64,000 nucleotides of DNA. Origin: Ilyomonas sp965199905 (lineage in GTDB: Bacteria; Bacteroidota; Bacteroidia; Chitinophagales; Chitinophagaceae). The notes under the pieces are model-generated. The model was given only the letters and a program-made list of their open reading frames with translations, had not been told where the DNA came from and did not search any database. Position numbers and translations under genes: made by a program. The stretch's first letter is position 1; each line of letters begins with the position of its first letter. The stretch is from contig OZ241366.1 in assembly GCA_965199905.1 (NCBI GenBank), forward strand, positions 3,286,001 to 3,350,000. The letters are read 5' to 3'. Below are positions 9,114 to 18,498 of the stretch, one piece after another.

Positions 9114-9629
9114 ATGAAAAAATCCATAGTATCCTTTTTGCTTTTTACAGGCATAAGCGTTTTTATAACGGGCTGTTTGAAAGACAACAGCAATGCTACG
9201 CCGGCTATTGATTGCGACGGAATCACCATAACAGCACCTGTGGGCGAAATCTCTACCCTGAAACAACGTCTCGATTCACTCGGAATTCTTTCAACACAGC
9301 AAGACCCGCACGGCTTTTTTTATAGTATGGATTCTACCAAAGCGACTGATTCAGGGGTTCATGCCACGCCTTGTTCCAATGTAGCCGTTACTTACAGCAT
9401 TGCCCGGCTGGGCGATACTGTTTTCGAAAGGTCAGATTCTGTTATCGCTATTTCCTTGCCTCTCACCAATGTAATAGGATTAAAAGCAGCCCTGCCTTTA
9501 ATGAAAAAAAGAGCCACTATGACGCTCTATCTGCCGCCCAGCTTGGCTTACGGAACCTCTGGTTATAAAACCGTTCCGGGCAATACTTACATGACTTTTA
9601 CCATCACACTTTATGATTTTTCAAACTAA
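9114..9629 (+). CDS. FKBP-type peptidyl-prolyl isomerase lipoprotein
   Basis: The protein begins MKKSIVSFLLFTGISVF and has a lipobox ending ITGC (Cys about residue 22), so it is a lipid-anchored envelope protein. The C-terminal half is an FKBP domain: VTYSIARLGDTVFERSD, then NVIGLKAALPLMKKRATMTL, then LPPSLAYGTSG and a final MTFTITLYDF strand. FKBPs catalyse cis-trans isomerisation of prolyl bonds during folding. I chose ATG 9114 because it starts the signal sequence; the frame is open further upstream but encodes nothing signal-like. Confidence 0.88.
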   Translation: MKKSIVSFLLFTGISVFITGCLKDNSNATPAIDCDGITITAPVGEISTLKQRLDSLGILSTQQDPHGFFYSMDSTKATDSGVHATPCSNVAVTYSIARLGDTVFERSDSVIAISLPLTNVIGLKAALPLMKKRATMTLYLPPSLAYGTSGYKTVPGNTYMTFTITLYDFSN

Positions 9630-9706
9630 TATAACAACGGTCCTTATTACATTATATTTATTACCCCATAACGATTAACGGATCATTTAAATAATGCAGA
9701 ATGCAG

Positions 9707-9836
9707 TTTTGATAGCCATCGTCAGTCACTTTTGTGGTCAACAGTTGTTGCCATTCCTGCTGCTTCTACACGCAGGAATGCTTCCATCAAGGTTCAGGGC
9801 AATAAGGGTGATTTTACCAAAGCGAATAAGAAACAG
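9707..9836 (+). repeat. Dispersed repeat copy A (homologous to the copy at 31017-31147)
   Basis: This segment aligns base for base over long stretches with the reverse complement of 31017-31147, including the block GTTGTTGCCATTCCTGCTGC and the block TTTTAC.AAAGCGAATA. In one frame both copies read TVVAIPAAST, then NA.I.VQG, then FTKAN.KQ. It probably derives from an old mobile or protein-coding sequence. A shorter core (GACGATGGCTAYCAAAA) also appears near 40860. Confidence 0.6.
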
Positions 9837-10251
9837 CCATTTCAAAAGATTTATCACCCAAAAAATCGGTAACTAAAGAATTTACTTTTTTCCCAAAGGA
9901 TGATGTGCTTTTTGCAAAGATTACACCTTGTATGGAAAATGGCAAAGGTGCTTTGGTGCCGGATTTAACGAACCAAATTGGTTTTGGCCTGATGAGTCTA
10001 AAATCTTACCTAAGATTCTTTTCCATTTTACCCAATGGAAAGAACTGCGATTGTCAGCAGAAAAATCAATGACTGGAGTTTCTGGTGATAGAAGAGTACC
10101 AAAATCATTTCTTGAATCTTATGAAATTCCCGTTCCTCCGTTTCCCGAGCAGCAAAGAATTATTTTTGAAATGGAACAGATAGAACAGTAAATCAAAGCA
10201 TTAGAGCTAACACTCAATGATATACTGCAGCGGAAAAAAAGTGATTATTAA
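9830..10251 (+). pseudogene. Type I restriction specificity subunit (HsdS) remnant, frameshifted
   Basis: Two frames together spell the 3' half of an HsdS protein. The first reads ETAISKDLSPKKS and VLFAKITPCMENGKGALV; the second reads MTGVSGDRRVPKSFLESYEI and PVPPFPEQQRIIFEMEQIE. After an in-frame TAA at about 10191 the same frame continues IKALELTLNDILQRKKSDY to a TAA at 10249. There is therefore one frameshift, one nonsense codon and no 5' target-recognition half. No hsdM or hsdR is adjacent. It is the relic of a system other than the intact one at 56020-62571. Confidence 0.75.
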
Positions 10252-10331
10252 ATATTTGAATTGATAACAGGTTCTGCTTTTTTAAGGCAATTCATTTGAA
10301 AAAAACAACCAATTCGCGCAATTTTGCAGAC

Positions 10332-11555
10332 ATGGCAAAAGCGAAGAAAACAGCGGTAAAGAAAGCCGAAACCACCTCGGCGCTGGCAATTACAAAAAAG
10401 GGAACCGAAAAGTTAAGCTCTAACCAGGCTGCCTTTAATAAGCTGGCAACCCGCATTGAAAAAATCCGGAAAGAAATTGAGCGAAAAGAAGCACAACTTG
10501 ACGAAGCTGTGATTTTGTACGGGCAAACCGTGCCGCCTTTGGAGGACGAGGTCATCCGGCAACGCCACCAGTTATTGTTACTGATGTATCCGTTTTACCA
10601 GCAAAAAAAACTGCCTAAAACCCTGCATCCGTACCTGAAAGATATGCTGCAAAACTTGATAAGCGACGTGCTGCAAAACAGTCCCGACGAAGCCGATGAC
10701 GAGTTGAAGGCCATCTTTACGGAACTGGAAGGCGAAGACTACGAAACCGTTTTGAAACGGGAAGAGAAGGAGATGGAAGAGGAAATGCGGCAGACTTTTA
10801 AAAGCTTTGGTGTGGATATGAACTGGGAGGAAGACACGAAGCTGAGCGAAGAAGAAATGACACGCAAACTGCACGAGTTTCAGCAACAGGTGCAGGAGAA
10901 GAAAGCCGAAGAGCAACGCCGCTGGAAAGAGCAATATAAAACCCGCCCGAAAACGGCAAAACAGGTAGAAAAAGAAAAAGCGGAACAGGCGGCGGAACAA
11001 GCAAAGCAGAAAAACATCAGCACCATTTACCGCCAGTTGGCAAAGCTGTTTCACCCCGACCTGGAACAAGACGAAGACCGGCGCATGGAAAAGGAAGTGC
11101 TGATGAAGCAACTGACCGAAGCCTACGAAACTAAAAACCTGCACACCCTGCTGATGCTGGAGCTGAAATGGATACACAATGAAACCAATCACATAGAAAG
11201 TTTGACTGAGGAAAAGCTGGGCGTGTATCTCGATATTTTGCGAAGCCAGGCGACAGAATTGGAGACACAAAAATGGCACATTCTTCAACAGCCGAGGTAT
11301 GGCTTTTTGGTAAAGCGATATGGTTTTCGGCCACTAACTTATCCTGTGAAAACTGTAAAAGAAAACATTAATGATCTACAATTGCAGAAAAAAGAAATAG
11401 ACACAGATATTGCGGGTTTACAGGGACAGCAGGCTGCACATTATTTAAAAAATATTGTGCAGGACTGGAGAGACAATCAAAAACTCCTGCAGCAGAGTGA
11501 ACATGATTTGAACAACATCCTGGGTATGATGTTTTCAAATGGTGGTAAGTGGTAG
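10332..11555 (+). CDS. Coiled-coil protein with internal J-domain-like segment
   Basis: This 407-residue protein is rich in Lys, Glu and Gln with long predicted coiled coils. A J-domain-like stretch, STIYRQLAKLFHPDLEQDED (about residues 235-254), contains the HPD tripeptide used by DnaJ proteins to stimulate DnaK, followed by a helix KEVLMKQLTEAYETKNLHTL. No Gly/Phe region or zinc centre is present, so it is not DnaJ itself. It may be a dedicated co-chaperone or a scaffold that borrowed the fold. ATG 10332 opens MAKAKKTAVKKAE; an upstream TTG at 10296 is less likely. Confidence 0.8.
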   Translation: MAKAKKTAVKKAETTSALAITKKGTEKLSSNQAAFNKLATRIEKIRKEIERKEAQLDEAVILYGQTVPPLEDEVIRQRHQLLLLMYPFYQQKKLPKTLHPYLKDMLQNLISDVLQNSPDEADDELKAIFTELEGEDYETVLKREEKEMEEEMRQTFKSFGVDMNWEEDTKLSEEEMTRKLHEFQQQVQEKKAEEQRRWKEQYKTRPKTAKQVEKEKAEQAAEQAKQKNISTIYRQLAKLFHPDLEQDEDRRMEKEVLMKQLTEAYETKNLHTLLMLELKWIHNETNHIESLTEEKLGVYLDILRSQATELETQKWHILQQPRYGFLVKRYGFRPLTYPVKTVKENINDLQLQKKEIDTDIAGLQGQQAAHYLKNIVQDWRDNQKLLQQSEHDLNNILGMMFSNGGKW

Positions 11556-11647
11556 TAATGTTCTACAAATAAGGGAATAGCCAAAAAGCATTTACAGAAA
11601 ATGACTTTTGGTTTATACCAAGTTTATAAGTAAAAAGTAAAATTGAT

Positions 11648-14332
11648 TTACTCCACCACCGGGCGCAGCCACTTTTCCGCCATGTCTTCGTCCCAGCCTT
11701 TGCGTTGCTTATAATCCTCATATTGGTCTTTTTGTATTTTACCAATACCAAAATATTTGCTTTGCGGGTGGCTGAAATACCAGCCGCATACAGAGCTGGC
11801 AGGATACATAGCCAATGATTCAGTAAGTGTAATTCCTGTTTGTTCCGACGCATTCAGTATATGAAACAGTTTGAATTTTTCGGTATGATCCGGACAAGCC
11901 GGGTAGCCGGGTGCAGGACGAATACCCACATATCTTTCCTTGATTAATTCTGCATTATTTAGCTCTTCACTCTTTGCGTATCCCCAATATTCAGTACGCA
12001 CTTTTTTGTGAAGTAGTTCTGTAAACGCTTCCGCAAAGCGGTCTGTTAGTGCCTGCAGCATAATTTTATTGTAGTCATCGTGCTGTTCCTGGAAATGCTC
12101 AATGTGCGGTTCAATGCCATGAATGGTAACGGCAAACGCACCCATATAATCCTGTGTTTCATGTGAAACAGGTGCTATAAAATCAGCTAACGAGATGTTT
12201 GGTTCTGATGCTGTCTTCTTAACTTGCTGGCGCAAAAATTCAAGATTAATTTGCTCATTATTGTATTCAACTAATAGGGTATCCGGGGCTGATTTTTTTG
12301 CCTTATAAAAACCTATTACTGCTTTTGGTGTGAGCCATTTTTCTGCGATGATAGTATCAAGCAAAGCATTTGCATCGTTGTACAATTTGGTAGCTTCTGC
12401 ACCAATTACGGCATCGGTTAGCAGGTCGGGAAAACGTCCGCCCAACTCCCATGAAATAAAGAAAGGCGCCCAGTCTATAAACTTGCGTATCTCACTTAAA
12501 TCATAATCATCAAACGACTTTGTACCAAGGAAAGTTGGCATTGGCGGCTCATAATTTTGCCAGTCAACCTTTACAGAATTTTTCTGCGATTCGGCAAAAG
12601 AAAGATAAGGCTTTGCTGTGCGCTTGCTGGCAAAATCGTCGCGCAGCTTTTGATATTCTTTTACAATACCACCGAGATAATCGGGCTTGTTTTCTTTGTT
12701 CAATAATGTGCCGGCAACTGTTACGCTACGCGATGCATCGAGCACATGCACAACTCCATTTTGATATTCCGGAGATATCTTAACAGCGGTATGCATACGG
12801 CTTGTGGTGGCGCCGCCGATGAGCAAAGGTTGTTGCATATTGCGGCGCCTCATCTCTCGCGCTACGTTCACCATTTCATCAAGTGATGGCGTTATTAATC
12901 CACTTAACCCGATGATGTCAACGTTCTCTTTTATAGCAGTATCAAGTATTTTATCGGTAGCAACCATTACGCCCAGATCGATGATATCGTAACCATTACA
13001 AGCCAGTACAACGCCTACAATGTTTTTACCAATATCATGCACATCGCCTTTTACCGTAGCGAGTAAAATTTTTGCCGCGCCGCCTTGTTTTGCATTTGGA
13101 TTGTTCTTCTTTTCTTCTTCAATAAACGGTGTGAGCCAGGCAACGCTTTTCTTCATCACGCGCGCGCTTTTTACCACTTGTGGCAGGAACATTTTACCAG
13201 AACCAAACAAGTCACCCACCACGTTCATACCGTCCATCAGCGGACCTTCAATTACTTCAAGCGGACGAGGATATTGTTGTCGCGCTTCTTCCGTATCTGC
13301 ATCTATATAATCGGTAATGCCATTGACCAACGCATGCTTTAAACGCTCTTTTACAGGCGTGTTGCGCCAGGCATCATCTTTCTTTATTTCCTTGCCTTTG
13401 CTCTTTACTGTTTCCGCAAATTGAATGAGCTTTTCTGTGGCTTCATTGTTAGTATTGTTGCGATTGAGGATTACATCTTCGCAAAGCTCTTTCAGCTTCG
13501 GTTCTATTTCATCGTATACCACAAGCTGACCGGCATTTACGATGCCCATGTCCATACCTGCTTTAATGGCATAATACAAAAACACGCTGTGCATCGCTTC
13601 GCGCACCGGCTCATTGCCACGAAACGAAAACGATACATTACTTACGCCACCACTGATTTTTGCGAGTGGCATTTTTTGCTTGATGGTACGTGTGCCTTCA
13701 ATAAAATCAACCGCGTAATTGTTGTGTTCTTCAATGCCGGTGGCTATCGCAAAAATATTAGGATCGAAAATGATATCCTGCGGTGCAAAACCCACTTCAT
13801 TTACTAATATATCATACGCTTTGGAACAAATGGTAATGCGCCGTTCGTATGTGTCGGCTTGTCCCTGTTCATCAAACGCCATCACCACTACAGAAGCGCC
13901 AAAGCTTTGACAAATAAAGGCCTGCTCAACGAATTTTTCAACACCTTCCTTCATTGAAATGGAGTTGACAATACACTTGCCCTGCACACATTTCAAGCCG
14001 GCTTCTATCACCGAAAACTTAGAGGAATCTATCATCACCGGGATCTTCGCAATATCCGGCTCGCTTTGCAACAAATTTATGAACGTGGTCATGGCCTGTA
14101 CGCCATCAAGCAGGGCATCGTCCATGTTCACATCTATCACCTGCGCGCCGCTTTCTACTTGTTGCCGCGCTACGCTCAGGGCTTCTTCGTATTTGTTTTC
14201 CTTGATGAGCCGCGCAAACTTTTTACTGCCCGTTACGTTGGTGCGCTCACCAATATTGATGAAGTTTGTTTCGGGACGAATAATCAGAGGCTCTAAGCCG
14301 GAAAGACGCAAGTAAGGTTTGATCGAGCTCAT
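11648..14332 (-). CDS. metH: Methionine synthase, folate/cobalamin/activation portion (MetH C-terminal half)
   Basis: This 894-residue protein has three of the four MetH modules: the methyltetrahydrofolate-binding barrel (FINIGERTNVTGSKKF at about 24-39), the cobalamin module with DVHDIG at 430-435 (His coordinates cobalt) plus GGATTSRMHTA, and the reactivation domain with RPAPGYPACPDHTEKF and GWYFSHPQSKYF. The homocysteine-binding module is encoded separately by the next gene upstream (14432-15481). Together they would transfer methyl from methyltetrahydrofolate through cobalamin to homocysteine. The split falls exactly at the linker, so both halves should fold. Confidence 0.95.
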   Translation of the reverse strand: MSSIKPYLRLSGLEPLIIRPETNFINIGERTNVTGSKKFARLIKENKYEEALSVARQQVESGAQVIDVNMDDALLDGVQAMTTFINLLQSEPDIAKIPVMIDSSKFSVIEAGLKCVQGKCIVNSISMKEGVEKFVEQAFICQSFGASVVVMAFDEQGQADTYERRITICSKAYDILVNEVGFAPQDIIFDPNIFAIATGIEEHNNYAVDFIEGTRTIKQKMPLAKISGGVSNVSFSFRGNEPVREAMHSVFLYYAIKAGMDMGIVNAGQLVVYDEIEPKLKELCEDVILNRNNTNNEATEKLIQFAETVKSKGKEIKKDDAWRNTPVKERLKHALVNGITDYIDADTEEARQQYPRPLEVIEGPLMDGMNVVGDLFGSGKMFLPQVVKSARVMKKSVAWLTPFIEEEKKNNPNAKQGGAAKILLATVKGDVHDIGKNIVGVVLACNGYDIIDLGVMVATDKILDTAIKENVDIIGLSGLITPSLDEMVNVAREMRRRNMQQPLLIGGATTSRMHTAVKISPEYQNGVVHVLDASRSVTVAGTLLNKENKPDYLGGIVKEYQKLRDDFASKRTAKPYLSFAESQKNSVKVDWQNYEPPMPTFLGTKSFDDYDLSEIRKFIDWAPFFISWELGGRFPDLLTDAVIGAEATKLYNDANALLDTIIAEKWLTPKAVIGFYKAKKSAPDTLLVEYNNEQINLEFLRQQVKKTASEPNISLADFIAPVSHETQDYMGAFAVTIHGIEPHIEHFQEQHDDYNKIMLQALTDRFAEAFTELLHKKVRTEYWGYAKSEELNNAELIKERYVGIRPAPGYPACPDHTEKFKLFHILNASEQTGITLTESLAMYPASSVCGWYFSHPQSKYFGIGKIQKDQYEDYKQRKGWDEDMAEKWLRPVVE

Positions 14333-14392
14333 ATTCTATTTGCCACGAAGGCACTAAGTCACAAAGTAAATCTTGAGAAAACGAATAAATAA

Positions 14393-14419
14393 AAAGTCAC
14401 AAAATTTCTTTGTGACTTT
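14393..14419. repeat. Perfect 11 bp inverted repeat between the metH halves
   Basis: AAAGTCACAAA and TTTGTGACTTT are perfectly complementary around the five-base loop ATTTC. The flank at 14342-14366 (CCACGAAGGCACTAAGTCAC and onward) resembles a dispersed intergenic repeat seen in environmental Bacteroidota. The hairpin lies in the 99 bp gap of the split metH and has only a short T run, so it may be a weak terminator or an mRNA-stability element. Confidence 0.6.
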
Positions 14420-14431
14420 AAGTCCTTATGG

Positions 14432-15481
14432 TTACACCAATTCCTCTTCCACCACCGGTAATTTTCTCGGCACAATCTTTCTTACATTCTCGGCAATGTG
14501 CTTAATATGATCCGGCGTGGTACCGCAACAACCGCCCACAATATTTACAAATCCTTCCTTCGCCCAATCTTCAATGAAATGTGCTGTCTCGTGCGGTTGC
14601 TCATCATATTCACCCATGGCATTTGGCAAACCTGCATTGGGATACGCCGATGTATAACAAGCCGCAATTTCACTCAACTCGGCAATATGACTGCGCATTT
14701 CCTGCGCGCCGAGAGCACAATTTAAACCAATGCTTAAAGGCTTTGCGTGCATTACCGATACATAAAAAGCTTCCAGTGTTTGCCCGCTTAATGTGCGTCC
14801 GCTGGCATCGGTAATGGTGCCGCTGATCATAACCGGCAAGGGTTTTTGTTTTATATCACGGAAGTATTTTTTTACGGCAAAAATGGCTGCCTTTGCGTTG
14901 AGTGTATCGAAGATGGTTTCAATTAATAACACATCAACACCACCATCAACCAAACCCTTTATTTGTTCGTAATAAGCATTGGATACATCATCGAATGTAA
15001 CGGCGCGATAACCGGGATTGTTTACATCCGGCGACAGTGACAATGTTTTATTCATCGGGCCAATAGCGCCCGCAACATACTTCTGGTTGGTGGTTGATGG
15101 TTGATGGTTGGCAGTAAATTCTTCAATCGCTTCTCTTGCACATTTGGCAGCCGCTACATTCAGCTCGTAAGCAATTGCCTGCATATCATAATCTGCCTGC
15201 GCAATAGAGGTGCTGGAGAAAGTATTGGTTTCTAAAATATCCGCACCCGCAGCAAGGTATTCTTTATGTATCGCCTTAATGATCTGCGGTTGCGTAATGC
15301 ACAGCAAATCGTTATTCCCTTTTACATCGGTATGCCAGTTGGCAAAATGCCCGCCGCGGTAATCTTCTTCTTCCAGTTTATAGCGTTGGATCATGGTTCC
15401 CATGGCACCATCAATCACCAAAATGCGCTGCTCTAAATCACTGTAAATAGAGCCTTTTTTACCGGACAAAATATCATTCAT
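14432..15481 (-). CDS. metH: Homocysteine S-methyltransferase module of split methionine synthase (MetH N-terminal half)
   Basis: This 349-residue protein is the zinc-dependent homocysteine-binding barrel. It starts ILVIDGAMGTMIQ and carries the Zn ligands in GLNCALG and in GGCCGTTPDHI near the C-terminus. It ends shortly after that motif, where intact MetH would continue into the folate domain, which is supplied by the next gene 99 bp downstream. A Gln/Ser/Thr-rich insert (NHQPSTTNQ, about residues 125-133) is encoded by a short repeat of GTTGATG units, probably a repeat that entered the gene. Confidence 0.93.
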   Translation of the reverse strand: MNDILSGKKGSIYSDLEQRILVIDGAMGTMIQRYKLEEEDYRGGHFANWHTDVKGNNDLLCITQPQIIKAIHKEYLAAGADILETNTFSSTSIAQADYDMQAIAYELNVAAAKCAREAIEEFTANHQPSTTNQKYVAGAIGPMNKTLSLSPDVNNPGYRAVTFDDVSNAYYEQIKGLVDGGVDVLLIETIFDTLNAKAAIFAVKKYFRDIKQKPLPVMISGTITDASGRTLSGQTLEAFYVSVMHAKPLSIGLNCALGAQEMRSHIAELSEIAACYTSAYPNAGLPNAMGEYDEQPHETAHFIEDWAKEGFVNIVGGCCGTTPDHIKHIAENVRKIVPRKLPVVEEELV

Positions 15482-15508
15482 ACATCATCCTTTTTTTGAT
15501 GAAAAATA

Positions 15509-15546
15509 CACAGCTTTATACAATGTTGTGTTGTTGTATATCTGTG
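15509..15546 (-). promoter_or_regulatory. Hairpin in the metH leader
   Basis: CACAG/CTGTG and TATACAA/TTGTATA form two stacked stems separated by a small bulge, closed by a ten-base loop. The hairpin ends 28 bases before the ATG of the metH N-terminal gene. It does not match the SAM-I, SAM-II or cobalamin riboswitch consensus that I know. It could be an operator, as the inner 7 bp stem is palindromic, or an RNA leader structure. Confidence 0.4.
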
Positions 15547-15670
15547 GTTCAACCCAAACTATAAACGAATGGAAAACTGTAAAGAGAGAGTTTCGTATCG
15601 TTTATTAGTTCAGCTTTTTTCGGCAGGCGGAACAATAAACAAATCTTCCTGCGGGTGCAAAGATATATGA

Positions 15671-16291
15671 TTATCTATTGGAAATATAGCTGCCCACCGG
15701 TAAGCGGTTGGTCAGGCTCCGGGCTAAAGTAAGTTCATCGGCATATTCCAGTTCGCCACCGAAAGCAATGCCACGGGCGATGGTTGTCACTTTACAAGGA
15801 AGTTGCTGTATCTTTTTTTGAATGTAATAGATTGTTGTATCGCCCTGTATGTTTGGGTTTAAGGCAAACACCAGTTCTTCTGTTTCTTCCTCGCCTACAC
15901 GATTAATTAAAGACTCAATATTCAACTGGTCAGGACCAATGCCATCAAGTGGTGAAATAACACCACCCAGCACATGATATGTACCGCTGAATTGCTGCGT
16001 GCTTTCAATGGCAATCACATCACGAATATTTTCAACCACGCAAATCAACCGCTGGTTGCGCAAAGGGTTAGCGCATATAGCGCATACTTCCCCGTCGCTC
16101 ACATTGCTACAGCGTTTGCAAAACTTGATTTCGGCACGCATCTTCGTAATCGTCTCACCAAAATGAGCCACTTCAGGCTCTTCCTGTTTTAACAAATGAA
16201 GCACTAAACGAAGGGCTGTTTTCTTACCAATACCGGGCAGTTTTGCAAATTCATTTACCGCATTTTCCAACAGGTGAGAAGCTAATTGCAT
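15671..16291 (-). CDS. recR: Recombination mediator protein RecR
   Basis: RecR works with RecO and RecF to load RecA on gapped DNA. The helix-hairpin-helix LPGIGKKTALRL is at residues 18-29. The four-cysteine zinc finger is C58, C61, C70 and C73. A Toprim domain with ICVVENIRDVIAIE follows, then the C-terminal ARGIAFGGELEYADELTL segment. Length (206) and order are canonical. Confidence 0.96.
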   Translation of the reverse strand: MQLASHLLENAVNEFAKLPGIGKKTALRLVLHLLKQEEPEVAHFGETITKMRAEIKFCKRCSNVSDGEVCAICANPLRNQRLICVVENIRDVIAIESTQQFSGTYHVLGGVISPLDGIGPDQLNIESLINRVGEEETEELVFALNPNIQGDTTIYYIQKKIQQLPCKVTTIARGIAFGGELEYADELTLARSLTNRLPVGSYISNR

Positions 16292-16386
16292 AGCTTACAA
16301 AGATATAAAACGAGGCAGCCTTTTGCAAGGAAATAAGGTGGTTTTACAAGGCTGCAAGAGGGATTAACAAAGCGTTTTTTGAAGAA

Positions 16387-16479
16387 GCTGTCAGCCATCA
16401 GGAGTCAGCTTTTAACTTTTGAAAGAAGTAGAGAGAAAGCATTATTTTTCTGGTAGCTGATGGCTGAAAGCTGACAGCC
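16387..16479. repeat. Inverted repeat of TCAGCCATCAG units between recR and the E1 gene
   Basis: GCTGTCAGCCATCAG (16387-16401) is opposed by CTGATGGCTGA and AGCTGACAG (16457-16477). The same kind of unit recurs at about 18536-18556 on the other side of the E1 gene, and inside E1 and metH as coding linkers. It probably belongs to a low-complexity repeat family. It may also serve as the transcript end of the E1 gene, although no T tract follows. Confidence 0.55.
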
Positions 16480-16482
16480 AAC

Positions 16483-18498
16483 TTAATATTTTATCAGCTT
16501 TTCTATTATTTTATCCAGCCTCGATTTTGCCAGGAAATTCTTTTCCAATTCTATATTAAAAGGGATTGGTGTATCCAGGCTCGCGCATCTCGCCACGGGC
16601 GCGTCCAGCATCATATAACAATGTTCGTTTATCCACGCTGATAACTCGCCGCCAATGCCGCCGGTTAAGGTATCTTCATGCAAAATCAGAACTTTTCCTG
16701 TGCGTTGTACACTCGCTTTTATAGCTTCGTAATCCAGCGGTAATAAAGTTCGCAAATCAAGGATATCAAAAGACACATCTTTATATCTATCTGCACAATC
16801 CATTGCCCAATGAACGCCCATACCATAAGTGATGATGCTCACATCTGAGCCTCCTTTTACAATACGCGCCTTACCAATCTCTACTTCATAATAATCCGCT
16901 GGCACATTGCCTTCAATACTTCTATACATCGCTTTGTGCTCAAAAAACAATACAGGATTGGGATCATTAATTGCCGCAATCAGCAAACCTTTTGCGTCCA
17001 TTGGCGACGAAGGGTAAACCACTTTCAAACCCGGCGTATGTACAAACCAGGCTTCATTACTCTGGCTGTGAAACGGACCCGCGCCCACGCCCGCTCCCGT
17101 TGGCATACGAATCACCACATCTGCATTTTGTCCCCAGCGATAATTGATCTTCGCCAGGTTATTTACAATCTGGTTAAAGCCAACGGTTGCAAAATCGGCA
17201 AACTGCATTTCCATCACACTCTTGTATCCTTCCAAACTCAACCCAAGCGATGTACCCACAATAGCGCTTTCGCAGATTGGCGTATTACGCACCCGCGCCT
17301 TGCCAAATGCCTGAACAAATCCTTCCGTAATTTTAAAAGCTCCGCCATATCCGGCAATGTCCTGCCCCATCAAAATAAGATTCGGATACTGAACCATACT
17401 TTGATACAATCCTTCTTTAATAGCATCAACAAACCGTTTTTCGGTTGATGGCTGATAGCTGGTAGTTGATGGTGAAGAATTATCTAATACCATCACCGTA
17501 GGGCGGCGATACCCGGACGCGGATGCCGAATACACATCGTGCAGCTCTTCTTCCGTGTTTACTTTTATGGCGTCATTATTAGACAAGTTCAGCTCGTTGT
17601 CAATATGTTTTTTTATATCGTTGTATAATTCTTCCTTTTGTTCTTTGCCAATAACGCCTTCCTTTAACAGGAAATTCTCATAGTTAACCACCGGGTCTTT
17701 TTTACCCCATTCTTCAAACAGTTTTGCCGGCACGTACTTCGTTCCGCTGGCTTCTTCGTGCCCGCGCATCCGGAAGGTATCGCATTCTATCAGGTAAGGT
17801 TTGCCTTCGGCGATGCATTGCGTTCTGGCGCGGCTAACCGTTTCAATCACTTCAAGAATGTTATTTCCATCAATGCGCACACCGCTCATTCCATATCCAC
17901 GCGCTCTGTCTACCAAATGCTCGCAGGCATATTGTTCGTTCGTCGGCGTGCTAAGCCCGTAGCCATTATTTTCTATTAAAAAAATAACCGGCAGCTTCCA
18001 TACTGCAGCCACATTCAGGGCTTCGTGAAAATCGCCTTCACTTGTGCCGCCTTCACCCGTAAAGGCAAGCGACACTTTTTTATCACTCCGTAATTTATAA
18101 GCTAATGAAACACCATCGGCAATAGCAAGCTGCGGACCGAGATGAGAAATCATGCCGCAGATATGATGCGCGCGGCTCCCAAAATGAAAGCTCCGCTCCC
18201 GCCCTTTGCTGTATCCTTCCGAGCTGCCCTGCCATTGAGCAAACAACTTACGCAACGGCATGTTGCGCGTGGTAAATACACCAAGGTTGCGGTGCAGCGG
18301 CATAATCCATTCATCATCCTGCAAGGCATATATACTGCCCACAGCAATGGCTTCCTGCCCGATGCCGCTGAACCATTTGCTGATCTTTCCCTGTCGCAGC
18401 AGCACCAGCATTTTTTCCTCTATCAGCCGCGGCAGTAAAAGCTTTTTATAAATAGCAATGAGTTGTTCGTTAGAAAACCCTCTCCTGTTAAATTGCAT
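16483..18498 (-). CDS. 2-oxoacid dehydrogenase E1 component, alpha and beta fused
   Basis: The protein (671 aa) joins an E1-alpha half with the thiamine-diphosphate motif (GEGGTSEGDFHEALNVAAVW, then IENNGYGLSTP) to an E1-beta half (ILMGQDIAGYGGAFKITEGF, RVRNTPICESAIVG, GAGPFHSQSNEAW). It would decarboxylate pyruvate or a branched-chain 2-oxoacid and pass the acyl group to a lipoyl E2, which is not encoded nearby. Such single-chain E1 proteins are common in Bacteroidota. The linker between the halves includes SSPSTTSYQPSTEK, encoded by a GCTGATAGCTG-type repeat. ATG 18498 (MQFNRRGF) is preferred to a TTG eight codons upstream. Confidence 0.9.
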   Translation of the reverse strand: MQFNRRGFSNEQLIAIYKKLLLPRLIEEKMLVLLRQGKISKWFSGIGQEAIAVGSIYALQDDEWIMPLHRNLGVFTTRNMPLRKLFAQWQGSSEGYSKGRERSFHFGSRAHHICGMISHLGPQLAIADGVSLAYKLRSDKKVSLAFTGEGGTSEGDFHEALNVAAVWKLPVIFLIENNGYGLSTPTNEQYACEHLVDRARGYGMSGVRIDGNNILEVIETVSRARTQCIAEGKPYLIECDTFRMRGHEEASGTKYVPAKLFEEWGKKDPVVNYENFLLKEGVIGKEQKEELYNDIKKHIDNELNLSNNDAIKVNTEEELHDVYSASASGYRRPTVMVLDNSSPSTTSYQPSTEKRFVDAIKEGLYQSMVQYPNLILMGQDIAGYGGAFKITEGFVQAFGKARVRNTPICESAIVGTSLGLSLEGYKSVMEMQFADFATVGFNQIVNNLAKINYRWGQNADVVIRMPTGAGVGAGPFHSQSNEAWFVHTPGLKVVYPSSPMDAKGLLIAAINDPNPVLFFEHKAMYRSIEGNVPADYYEVEIGKARIVKGGSDVSIITYGMGVHWAMDCADRYKDVSFDILDLRTLLPLDYEAIKASVQRTGKVLILHEDTLTGGIGGELSAWINEHCYMMLDAPVARCASLDTPIPFNIELEKNFLAKSRLDKIIEKLIKY

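Noticed and set aside
15482..15670. SAM or cobalamin riboswitch before metH
   Set aside because: No match to the conserved cores I know; only a simple hairpin is visible.
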